Of a stretch of DNA of 36,412 nucleotides, positions 24,764 through 32,447 are shown piece after piece. The position numbers and the translations under genes were made by a program. Every line of letters begins with the position of its first letter. The stretch's first letter is position 1. The DNA lies in the NCBI GenBank assembly GCA_945872335.1, contig CAMBZS010000008.1:1-36412 (forward strand). The letters are read 5' to 3'. The notes beneath the pieces are model-generated. The model was not told the DNA's origin, ran no database searches, and saw nothing but the letters and a program-made list of their open reading frames with translations. Source of the stretch: Bordetella parapertussis. GTDB taxonomy: Bacteria > Pseudomonadota > Gammaproteobacteria > Burkholderiales > Burkholderiaceae_E.

Positions 24764-24849
24764 GTGGTCGGGCGGGCCATGCCGAACCACGCCTGAGCCC
24801 GCCATCACCAGGGGTATCATCTCTGCGTTTTGAGCCTGACTGATCTCCA

Positions 24850-26016
24850 ATGAAAATCGCTATTGCCGGCCTGGGCTACGTGGGTCTCTCCAATGCGGTG
24901 CTGCTGTCGCAGCGCCACGAAGTGGTCGCGGTCGACCTGGTTGCCGCCAAGGTCGACCAGGTGAACGCCCGGCGGTCGCCGATCGAAGATGCCGACGTCA
25001 CCGCGTTTCTGGAAAGCAAACCGCTCACGCTGCGGGCAACCGTCAATGGGGCGGAAGCATGGCGCGACGCCGACTTTGTCGTCATTGCCACCCCCACCGA
25101 CTACGATCCGGTTACCAATTATTTCAATACCGCCTCGGTGGACGCGGTCATCCGCGATGTGAAGGCGGTCAATCCGCGGGCGCTGATGGTGATCAAGTCC
25201 ACCATCCCCGTGGGTTTCACACTGGCTGCGCGCGAGCGTCACGGTACCCAGAACATCGTCTTCAGCCCAGAGTTTCTGCGCGAGGGCAAGGCGTTGCACG
25301 ACAACCTTTACCCCAGCCGTATTGTGGTGGGCGAACAATCGGATCGCGCCCGCGCGTTCGCTGCGCTCCTTCAAGAGGCCTCCCTGCGGCCCGACGTACC
25401 GGTGCTCTTTACAGGCAGCACCGAGGCCGAAGCGATCAAGCTGTTCGCCAACACCTATCTGGCCATGCGGGTCGCCTACTTCAACGAGCTCGACAGCTAT
25501 GCGGCCTCTCACGGCCTGGACACGCGCGAAATCATCGAAGGCGTGTGCCTGGATCCGCGAATCGGCAGCTTCTACAACAACCCCAGCTTTGGCTACGGCG
25601 GCTACTGCCTGCCCAAGGACACCAGGCAACTGCTCGCCAATTTCGCCAATGTGCCGCAAACCCTCATCGAAGCCATCGTCACCGCCAACACCACCCGTAA
25701 AGATTTTGTCTCCTTCGATATCCTCAAACGCAATCCGAAAATTGTGGGCATTTACCGGCTGGTGATGAAAGCAGGGTCCGACAACTTTCGCGCGAGCAGC
25801 GTTCAAGGCATCATGAAGCGGCTGAAGGCCAAGGGTGTCGAGGTGATTGTCTACGAGCCGGTGCTGAAGGAACCCCGCTTCTTCAACTCCGAGGTTACCC
25901 ACGACCTCGCAAGTTTCAAGCAGCGGGTCGATCTGATCGTCGCGAACCGTCTCACGCCCGAGATCGAGGATGTCGCCGACAAGGTTTATACGCGAGATCT
26001 TTTCTCATCGGACTGA
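24850..26016 (+). CDS. ugd: UDP-glucose 6-dehydrogenase
   Basis: 388 residues, the same length as E. coli Ugd and colinear with it. The protein oxidises UDP-glucose to UDP-glucuronate with two NAD+, in the cytoplasm. The Rossmann loop is G-L-G-Y-V-G (7-12). Catalytic Cys253 lies in [11 protein letters not shown]. Also typical are [40 protein letters not shown] and the C-terminal [12 protein letters not shown]. Upstream TATCAT at 24815-24820 could be a -10 box but has no matching -35. It stands apart from any polysaccharide locus and ends 9 bases before the convergent PilZ gene. Confidence 0.97.
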   Translation: MKIAIAGLGYVGLSNAVLLSQRHEVVAVDLVAAKVDQVNARRSPIEDADVTAFLESKPLTLRATVNGAEAWRDADFVVIATPTDYDPVTNYFNTASVDAVIRDVKAVNPRALMVIKSTIPVGFTLAARERHGTQNIVFSPEFLREGKALHDNLYPSRIVVGEQSDRARAFAALLQEASLRPDVPVLFTGSTEAEAIKLFANTYLAMRVAYFNELDSYAASHGLDTREIIEGVCLDPRIGSFYNNPSFGYGGYCLPKDTRQLLANFANVPQTLIEAIVTANTTRKDFVSFDILKRNPKIVGIYRLVMKAGSDNFRASSVQGIMKRLKAKGVEVIVYEPVLKEPRFFNSEVTHDLASFKQRVDLIVANRLTPEIEDVADKVYTRDLFSSD

Positions 26017-26025
26017 ACGGCGCGC

Positions 26026-26694
26026 CTACACGCGGCCAGGATGCAGAAGTTCATGGATCAGCCGCAGAATGCGCGCATCCACGTGCTGGAATCGAATCCC
26101 ATGGAGAAAACCCGCCGTTTCGGACAACGGCTTGGACAATGGCTTAACCGACTGAATGACGGCACCGAGCGCCACCGTTTCGTCGGTTTTGAGCGCGCGC
26201 GGGAGCGCCACCTCGACCTGCAGCGACTCACCGACTGCCCCGAGCGGCGCCTCACCGACCACCGCTGCGCCGCTACCGCTCAGATCCTGAAAACGATAAC
26301 CCTCCAGAGGCCTTCGACCGATCGAATTGCTCACGACCCGAACCGGTAACGCACAGCGCACACGCTCGTGGGACCGCAGGGGCACACTACCAATGCTGTC
26401 CGGACACCCCAGCGTCATGTAGTTACGAGGGTGATGCAGAAAAGCAATCAGATGGCTCTCGAATTCGTGTAGGAGCGTGCCGCTGAACGCTCGAACAGTC
26501 AGGCGTTCACCCTCGTTGAAATGAACCGGCCAGCCATCGGCCTTGGGTATCCGTAGGATGATGAACTCATTCTCAACGAAGCCGATCAGCTGCGTGTAGT
26601 GCTTGGAAGGAAGCGGCGTATGCCGGATGATTTGAACCGTCTGCGCAATCTTCAAACCCAGGGCAGCCAGCTGCGGCAATCGTATGGCGTTCAT
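26026..26694 (-). CDS. PilZ-domain (YcgR-like) c-di-GMP-binding protein
   Basis: 222 residues. The N-terminal half is a YcgR/PilZN-like beta domain. The C-terminal PilZ domain shows the c-di-GMP-binding R-S-H-E-R (107-111, RxxxR) and D-L-S-G-S-G (137-142, DxSxxG) motifs. Such proteins brake flagella or tune polysaccharide or adhesion output when c-di-GMP is high; they are cytoplasmic. No Shine-Dalgarno is visible before ATG 26694. It is convergent with ugd and divergent from the exported protein at 26789, with 94 bases between. No flagellar gene is present here. Its target cannot be named. Confidence 0.85.
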   Translation of the reverse strand: MNAIRLPQLAALGLKIAQTVQIIRHTPLPSKHYTQLIGFVENEFIILRIPKADGWPVHFNEGERLTVRAFSGTLLHEFESHLIAFLHHPRNYMTLGCPDSIGSVPLRSHERVRCALPVRVVSNSIGRRPLEGYRFQDLSGSGAAVVGEAPLGAVGESLQVEVALPRALKTDETVALGAVIQSVKPLSKPLSETAGFLHGIRFQHVDARILRLIHELLHPGRV

Positions 26695-26788
26695 GGCGAG
26701 GAAATTAAGCCTGTGGCAATCTGCGGGTCTTTATGACGTCTGGATCTTCTGTCAATCGCAGTTCGGAACGAACCCCTTTAAATCAACC

Positions 26789-27883
26789 ATGACCCTTTTA
26801 ATTCGTCTTATTTCGATCGCTCTTGCTTCAACGCTGAGCGTGTCTGTCGCCTTGGCGGGCGGTGCCCACCAAAACGATGTTGCCCGCTACTTGGCCGGCC
26901 TCGCGCCTGCCCCCCAATCGACCATCCACGCGCTCACCCAGGAACCCGCCTGGGCCACCCATTCCGAGCAGATGAGCGCGGCCTGGGAACGCCTCGAGCG
27001 CCGGCAATTACAGCCCGTTCGCGCCTGGTCGGCAGCCCACCTGGGCCCGCCCAGCCCCACGCTGCTCTACATGTTCAGCGGACCCGATTATCTCTACGCG
27101 CGAAATTTCTTTCCCGACGCCAGCACCTATGTGCTCGCCGGCCTTGAGCCGCCCGGACGAATGATCCAGCCTGGCCCCCTGTCGGCAGAAGACCGTCAGC
27201 GGGGGCTGGAGAACCTGCGCGAGTCGCTTCGCAGCATTCTCGATGCCAGTTTCTTCATCACCGCCGACATGCTCAAAGACCTGCAGGGGCACGCCTTTTC
27301 CGGCGTGATGCCGCTCCTCTATGTGTTTCTTGCTCGCTCCGGCATGGAAATCACCGCAGTGCGCCACCTGGGCCTCACGGAAGACGGGGGCACAGTCACG
27401 CTGCCCGCACCGGCCCGCGTACGCCCGAACGGCATTGAGATCAATTTCCGCGACCGCGAGAAGGCCGCCGACCGCAAACTTTTCTACTTCAGCATCGATC
27501 TGTCCAATGTCGGCCTCGCCGATGGCGCCTTCATCAAGTTCATCGAGCGACTGGGACCGTCGGATGCCTTCTTCAAAAGCGCCTCCTACCTGCCGCACGC
27601 TGAAAATTTTCTGCGCATCCGCTCCACGGTCATGCAACAGAGTGTGCGCATTCTCCAGGACGACACCGGCGTGCCGCTGGCGGGTTATGACCCCAACATC
27701 TGGCAGGTTACGCCGTTTGGCCGCTACACCCGCCCCATTCAGATGTTCGACTACATGCACCAGCCCGCGCTTACCCGACTTTTTGAGCAAGCCCCCGCCG
27801 CGCCGCTCAATTTCCGGCTGGGCTACGGCTATGGCATCGACACCACAGGCATTCTGCTCGCCACACGGCGCGCCCCGCGATAG
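26789..27883 (+). CDS. unrecognised exported protein
   Basis: 364 residues with a clear signal peptide (M-T-L-L-I-R-L, hydrophobic to about residue 23, cleavage after ALA), so periplasmic or outer-membrane-associated. I do not recognise a domain. Aromatic-rich stretches such as F-S-G-P-D-Y-L-Y-A-R-N-F-F-P and the region around F-Y-F-S-I-D-L-S-N-V-G-L recur without a known motif, and there are no cysteines or metal-binding clusters. The frame is open to 26684, but the signal peptide fixes ATG 26789. It overlaps no neighbour, is divergent from the PilZ gene and converges on the metallo-hydrolase with 28 bases between. The sequence looks intact and uses the same GC-rich codons as its neighbours. 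Confidence 0.8.
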   Translation: MTLLIRLISIALASTLSVSVALAGGAHQNDVARYLAGLAPAPQSTIHALTQEPAWATHSEQMSAAWERLERRQLQPVRAWSAAHLGPPSPTLLYMFSGPDYLYARNFFPDASTYVLAGLEPPGRMIQPGPLSAEDRQRGLENLRESLRSILDASFFITADMLKDLQGHAFSGVMPLLYVFLARSGMEITAVRHLGLTEDGGTVTLPAPARVRPNGIEINFRDREKAADRKLFYFSIDLSNVGLADGAFIKFIERLGPSDAFFKSASYLPHAENFLRIRSTVMQQSVRILQDDTGVPLAGYDPNIWQVTPFGRYTRPIQMFDYMHQPALTRLFEQAPAAPLNFRLGYGYGIDTTGILLATRRAPR

Positions 27884-27911
27884 GCAGGGCTGGTGCGGGC
27901 CTGGTCGCCCC

Positions 27912-28907
27912 TCAGGTGGTCTGGGGCTGATGAATGCCGCCGCATTTCTCGCAGCGATATTTACGCATCAAACCGAATAGCCGCAGCACCTCGCCCTCCT
28001 CGCGTTTTTCGAGCGGCATGCCGGCGAACTCGCGGTACAGCACGTGCACATTCACCACGATGCGTTCGCCATCGAGCCAGTGCGACCATCCATCCATGCG
28101 GATATCCCAGGCTGCGTCTTCCGCGCTCATTCCCGCATCAAACCGCTTGCGCGTTTCGTCGCGGATATACACGAAGTAGTCGCGCAGCCCCTGCAGCCCC
28201 GAACGGTCGGTGATCGGACCATGTCCCGGCACCACCGTCTGCACATCCCAGGACATCATCAGATCGAGCGCTGCGATCCAGTTATTCACTGGACCCGCCC
28301 ATAGGATTGGGTGACCGTTCATGAACACGATGTCGCCGGTAAAGACGGTGCTGTCTTGAGGGACCCACACCAGCACATCACCCCGCGTGTGAGCTGGCCC
28401 CACCTCGATCAGGTGCACATCTTTTGAACCAACCTTCAGATCGAGACGCCCCTCGAAAGTGCGCGTGGGGGGCGTGTGCCGAACTTCATCGAAGCGAAAA
28501 TACCGGCCCATGGTTTCGTGCATGAACTGGGCGCCTGGCCCCAGTTCGCGCCAGTTCTTGACCATTGCGGCCATGTCCTCGGGGCGCCGCAGTTCCATGT
28601 CTTCGGCGCAGGCGCGCGATGCGATGATCTCGGAGTCGGCCACCAGCTGGTTGCCAAACACATGGTCCCCATTGTTGTGCGTGTTCACCACCCGCGGAAT
28701 GCGCCGGGCAGCTGGCGTGGCTGCCCGCATGGAGGCCAGCATCTCGCCCGTCAGCTGCACATCGAACAGGGTGTCGACCAGCAGACAGGTGTCGCCATCA
28801 ACGATCAGACCCGCATTGGACCACCCCCAGGAACCATCTGGCTGCAGATAGGCCCACAGCCCATTGCCCAAATCGTGAAGCCCTTTTTGAAATTGCCAGG
28901 CAGCCAT
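27912..28907 (-). CDS. metallo-beta-lactamase-fold hydrolase
   Basis: 331 residues, no signal peptide. Metal motifs: N-T-H-N-N-G-D-H (H77, N79, D81, H82; second His of HxHxDH replaced by Asn), His173 (P-A-H-T-R-G-D), Asp192 (F-T-G-D-I-V-F) and His229 (V-P-G-H-G-P). The T-H-x-N-G-D-H variant is known in a subgroup of this superfamily. The C-terminus adds C-E-K-C-G-G-I-H (C319, C322), a possible half zinc ribbon. GGGAG 6 bases upstream and an 11-base gap after dctM place it at the end of the TRAP operon, so it likely hydrolyses the imported compound (lactone, ester or thioester; inference). Confidence 0.87.
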   Translation of the reverse strand: MAAWQFQKGLHDLGNGLWAYLQPDGSWGWSNAGLIVDGDTCLLVDTLFDVQLTGEMLASMRAATPAARRIPRVVNTHNNGDHVFGNQLVADSEIIASRACAEDMELRRPEDMAAMVKNWRELGPGAQFMHETMGRYFRFDEVRHTPPTRTFEGRLDLKVGSKDVHLIEVGPAHTRGDVLVWVPQDSTVFTGDIVFMNGHPILWAGPVNNWIAALDLMMSWDVQTVVPGHGPITDRSGLQGLRDYFVYIRDETRKRFDAGMSAEDAAWDIRMDGWSHWLDGERIVVNVHVLYREFAGMPLEKREEGEVLRLFGLMRKYRCEKCGGIHQPQTT

Positions 28908-28918
28908 GACCTACTCCC

Positions 28919-30238
28919 TCATCGGACGAAAAACAGCGCGAGTTGCGGAAATGCGGTAACCAGAACAAGCGTGAACGTCATGGCAACCACAAAAGGAAAC
29001 GATCCTGCGAACACATCATTCAGCGTGATGCCTTGCTGCTGAAGGTTGGCCTTCACGACAAAGCAGGCGACACCGAGCGGGGGCGTCAGCAACCCCACCT
29101 CCACCGCAATGACGGTCACCACGCCCAGCCAGATGATGTCGGTGCCAAAGCCGGTGAAAATGGGCAAGGCGAGCGGTACCGAGATAAGCACAATGGACCC
29201 CGAATCGAGAATGGTGCCCAGCGCGAGAATCAGCACCAGATAGCCAACCATCACAGTCCAGAAGCTCAGATCGTTGGCCTGGACCCAGCCGGAAATGGCA
29301 TTGGGCAACCCGGATGAGGCCAGCATCGTGGCGTAGAGGTGAGCTGCCACGATCAGGAAAGAAATCGCAGCGGTGACAATCCCGGTTTCGGTCAGAATCT
29401 CGACGATGGTCTTACGATCCAGCGCCCGCTTGAACATGGCCAGCAGCATCGCGCACAGCGTTCCAACCGCACCCGCTTCGATCGGAGTAAACACGCCGCC
29501 GTAAATGCCCCCCAGCACCGCAGCCACCAGCAATACGATGGGCGCGGCTTTCGCGATCATCACCGACACCGGCATGATGGTGTTGCCGCGGCCCACCTCG
29601 CCATCACCCACAAACACGAATCGGTGCCGCCAGCGGGCAAAGCCACCAATCATCACGCAGTAAACCAGCGTGAGTAGCAGTCCCGGCACAATGCCTGCGG
29701 TAAAGAGATCGCCAATCGAGGTTTCGGCCACGATGCCAAACAGGATCATGAGAAGGCTGGGCGGAATGAGCATTCCGAGCACCGAGGACCCCGCCACCAC
29801 GCCCACCGAAAAACGCGGCGTATAGCCCAGTCGCAGCAACTCGGGAACCGCCACCCGGGTGAAGACCGAAGCCGACGCGATGCTGGTGCCGTTCACCGCG
29901 GCGAACACCGCATTAGCCGAAACCGTAGCCATCCCAAGGCCACCACGAAAGGGGCGGAACAACTGCCCGGCCACATCGAACGTATCGCGCCCAATACCCG
30001 ATACGCTCACGAAAAATCCCATCATGACGAACAGCGGGATGGTTCCAAACGAATAATTGGCGATGGACTCCGTGGCCGCCTGGGCCAGCATGTTGCCGGC
30101 AATGACCCAGTCGCCCCGGATCAGCGTGAGCCCCACCACCGATACCGCCAGGAGCGAAACAGCCACATGCATGCCGGTCTGGATCAAAAGCACGATGGCC
30201 GCGATCGACATCAACCCGATGACGGCATCAGCGCCCAT
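28919..30238 (-). CDS. dctM: TRAP transporter large permease
   Basis: 439 residues with about 12 hydrophobic segments. DctM is the ion-coupled (usually Na+) translocation subunit. Typical are P-L-F-V-M-M-G-F-F-V-S, GGLGMATVSANAVFAAVNGTSIASA, G-S-S-V-L-G-M-L-I-P-P-S and E-A-G-A-V-G-T. The frame is open to a TTG at 30274 that overlaps dctQ. ATG 30238 has a better ribosome site (GGGAGG 7-8 bases upstream) and fits the family start. Its stop lies 11 bases before the hydrolase. Confidence 0.93.
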   Translation of the reverse strand: MGADAVIGLMSIAAIVLLIQTGMHVAVSLLAVSVVGLTLIRGDWVIAGNMLAQAATESIANYSFGTIPLFVMMGFFVSVSGIGRDTFDVAGQLFRPFRGGLGMATVSANAVFAAVNGTSIASASVFTRVAVPELLRLGYTPRFSVGVVAGSSVLGMLIPPSLLMILFGIVAETSIGDLFTAGIVPGLLLTLVYCVMIGGFARWRHRFVFVGDGEVGRGNTIMPVSVMIAKAAPIVLLVAAVLGGIYGGVFTPIEAGAVGTLCAMLLAMFKRALDRKTIVEILTETGIVTAAISFLIVAAHLYATMLASSGLPNAISGWVQANDLSFWTVMVGYLVLILALGTILDSGSIVLISVPLALPIFTGFGTDIIWLGVVTVIAVEVGLLTPPLGVACFVVKANLQQQGITLNDVFAGSFPFVVAMTFTLVLVTAFPQLALFFVR

Positions 30239-30270
30239 GAGGACCGCCTCCCTGAGCAAGGGCAATATGC

Positions 30271-30819
30271 TCAATCATGCCTGGGTGCCTCCTCAGACAG
30301 CACCGGGGGCGGCAGATGGCCAAGCGCCACCCTGACATCACGCCAGGTGTGCAGAAAATATTGAATGGCAGTGAGCCCCGCGCCGAGGCAGACAATGAAA
30401 TGGACAGGCCATTTGGGCGCGGTGAACACACCAGCCGTGCCCACGTACTCGCCTTCGGTCCAGGCCTCCACGAATACCGGCGCGACAAAGACCAGCATCA
30501 TCAGGCACAGCAAACCACCAATGACATGCTGCACGCTCTGCAGCGCATAGCCCGCGCGGGGCTTGCGCTGCAGTAGAGGCAGGATGAACACATCCGACCG
30601 GATGAAGCGCTCCACCGAGAGGGTATGCGCCAGTTGCAGGAACACGATACCCACGATGGAGAGCGCCACCAACTCGGCCACGCCTTCAATTGGCCGGTTC
30701 ATGAGGTAGCGCCCCGCCACGTCGGCGCAGACCAGAAACATGACCAACACAATCCAGACCGACCCTGCGCCCGCGAGCACCGCGGTCAGGCGCCGGAACA
30801 GCCCGGCGTTGGCGTTCAT
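30271..30819 (-). CDS. dctQ: TRAP transporter small permease
   Basis: 182 residues with four membrane helices. G-R-Y-L-M-N-R-P-I-E-G-V-A-E-L followed by a long hydrophobic helix and L-A-H-T-L-S-V-E-R-F-I-R-S-D is the DctQ signature. It stabilises DctM in the inner membrane. Its ATG overlaps the dctP stop (ATGA, 30816-30819), a normal coupled arrangement. Confidence 0.92.
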   Translation of the reverse strand: MNANAGLFRRLTAVLAGAGSVWIVLVMFLVCADVAGRYLMNRPIEGVAELVALSIVGIVFLQLAHTLSVERFIRSDVFILPLLQRKPRAGYALQSVQHVIGGLLCLMMLVFVAPVFVEAWTEGEYVGTAGVFTAPKWPVHFIVCLGAGLTAIQYFLHTWRDVRVALGHLPPPVLSEEAPRHD

Positions 30820-31874
30820 TCCTGGTCCCAGGCCCGCGCGTGCGCCACACCCGCTGCACGGCTGAGTTCCATGTAGATCTTGAGTGTACGAACCCCTGGC
30901 AGACCCTTGGCCTCAGCCGCTTTGGCCCACTCCAACGCGATGTTGGGCAGCATGGCAGCAAGCCTCGCGCGCTCGGCCGCTGTGATTGATACCAGCTTGG
31001 CACCCTGCGCCAGCGCGTCTCGAACGCTTTTCTCGCCAGCATCGCGGTAATACTCGGCAGATTTGGTCTCGTAGATCGGCGCCACCTCGAGAAAGGCCTG
31101 GCGTACCTCGTCGGGGAACGACTTCCACCGGCGTTCATTTACCGTCAGACCCGAGGCATACATGGCGCCGAACCCCACCTGGTTGATGTAGGGGGCCACC
31201 TCATGAAACTTGTAGGCGGCGATGGCCGTGTCGAACGTGATCACGCCGTCGAACACACCAGTCTGCATGGAGTTGTAGAAGGTGGTGAGATTACCGGCGA
31301 CCGTGACCGCGCCAGTGTTGCGTACCCAGTTGGCCGCCTGGCCCGCAGTGCCCAGTTTGACGCCCTTGAAGTCGGCAATTCCAGGCAGCGGCTTTTTCGA
31401 AACGATCTGATAAGCATCGGTGGTGAGCGATGCGAGGATCACCTGCTTGTGCCTGTAAATCTGCTGATTCATCTCGGGCACACGCTCGCGCAGCTGATTG
31501 ATCACTCGTGCGAGCTTGACCGGGTCTTCGGGTCCGAAGGGCGTGACGTAAGTGACCTGTTCAAGCGGCAGCCGATCAGCGTTGAACAGAAACGGCACAT
31601 GCCCCACATCGGCCGCGCCATCTTCTATGGCTTTCAGCATGGCGGGGGGCTTGGCGATCGCCCCCGCATACGATTGAGTCCAGACAATCTTGTACTTGCC
31701 CCCTGCGGCCAGACGCTTGTCGACCTCGGGAATGAACACATCGCGGATCAGCGCCACCGAACCGGTGACAGCTGGATGCCCCGATGCGACCGTGAGCTTG
31801 ATTTCCTGCTGAGCAACCGCCTGCGAACAGATCAGGCCCAGCCACACAGCGATCCCGCAAGAGCGTCCGATCAT
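30816..31874 (-). CDS. dctP: TRAP transporter periplasmic solute receptor
   Basis: 352 residues with signal peptide (cleavage after AVA near residue 21). The DctP fold follows: W-T-Q-S-Y-A-G-A, A-D-V-G-H-V-P-F, D-F-K-G-V-K-L-G-T and M-Q-T-G-V-F-D-G-V-I. The conserved Arg of the carboxylate-binding R-x(n)-F helix is not obvious as the usual TPxE-R-x-R pattern; N-W-V-R-N-T-G-A stands near it. The ligand may therefore not be a simple C4 dicarboxylate. GGGAG precedes the ATG. First gene of dctPQM-hydrolase. Confidence 0.92.
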   Translation of the reverse strand: MIGRSCGIAVWLGLICSQAVAQQEIKLTVASGHPAVTGSVALIRDVFIPEVDKRLAAGGKYKIVWTQSYAGAIAKPPAMLKAIEDGAADVGHVPFLFNADRLPLEQVTYVTPFGPEDPVKLARVINQLRERVPEMNQQIYRHKQVILASLTTDAYQIVSKKPLPGIADFKGVKLGTAGQAANWVRNTGAVTVAGNLTTFYNSMQTGVFDGVITFDTAIAAYKFHEVAPYINQVGFGAMYASGLTVNERRWKSFPDEVRQAFLEVAPIYETKSAEYYRDAGEKSVRDALAQGAKLVSITAAERARLAAMLPNIALEWAKAAEAKGLPGVRTLKIYMELSRAAGVAHARAWDQE

Positions 31875-31945
31875 GGTCTCCCCCTTTTGTGATGCGCCAT
31901 TGTGAAAACGGGCCAGCGTCGGCGCTACAGCTACCCTTTCGAACG

Positions 31946-31974
31946 ATTCTAGGCACTTCCAAAAGGTGGGACAA
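31946..31974 (-). promoter_or_regulatory. candidate sigma70 promoter of dctPQM
   Basis: Read on the minus strand, TTGTCC (31974-31969), a 17-base spacer and TAGAAT (31951-31946) match the consensus 4/6 and 5/6. Transcription would start near 31939, giving a leader of about 65 bases before dctP. Confidence 0.45.
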
Positions 31975-31988
31975 GCACCGCAGACGTG

Positions 31989-32366
31989 CTAATCGGAACC
32001 GCGGTTGCACATGCCGACCGCCCCCCCTCGAATCATCACTTCCAGCGCAGTTGCGGTGGCTCGCGCCAGGCTATTCACCCGATCCAGCGTGTCCGGTGAG
32101 GGAACAACGCCCGGATCAGCCCGGAGTTCAGATTCGATCCGAATCAGCGCGTCCGCCAGGGCTTCACATCCGAAATTCGCTGCCATGCCGGCCAGCCGGT
32201 GGGCCAGCAACAGGACTTCGCAAGCATCACCGGCCTGCGCCCGCCGCGTCAGTTCTTTCGAATCAGCGATAACATGAACCGTGAGCGCTTGCAGGAGTGC
32301 GTCCAGGCCATCGGCCGGCAGTGCTTCCCGCAGGGTCTGAAGCACCGTTTGATTGAGTAGGTTCAT
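31989..32366 (-). CDS. stand-alone histidine phosphotransfer (HPt) protein
   Basis: 125 residues, mostly helical. A-H-R-L-A-G-M-A-A-N-F-G (55-66) matches the H-x-L-K/A-G-x-x-x-x-x-G HPt signature, with His56 as phospho-acceptor, and L-A-D-A-L-I-R-I-E continues the helix. It is cytoplasmic. It is divergent from the hybrid kinase that lacks its own HPt domain (81 bases between), so it likely relays phosphate from that receiver to an unseen regulator. Ribosome site weak. Confidence 0.85.
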   Translation of the reverse strand: MNLLNQTVLQTLREALPADGLDALLQALTVHVIADSKELTRRAQAGDACEVLLLAHRLAGMAANFGCEALADALIRIESELRADPGVVPSPDTLDRVNSLARATATALEVMIRGGAVGMCNRGSD

Positions 32367-32384
32367 CAGTCACTTTCACAACTG

Positions 32385-32402
32385 GCGGCGTTAAAGCGCC
32401 GC
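32385..32402. promoter_or_regulatory. perfect inverted repeat between hpt and hybrid kinase genes
   Basis: GCGGCG-TTAAAG-CGCCGC, six-base arms with a six-base AT-rich centre, lies in the 81-base divergent region. It could be an operator for both genes or a leader hairpin. No promoter boxes are convincing around it. Confidence 0.3.
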
Positions 32403-32447
32403 GCCTGGATCGCGTAGGACCTCAATCTCTTCTTGCGGGAGCATACG

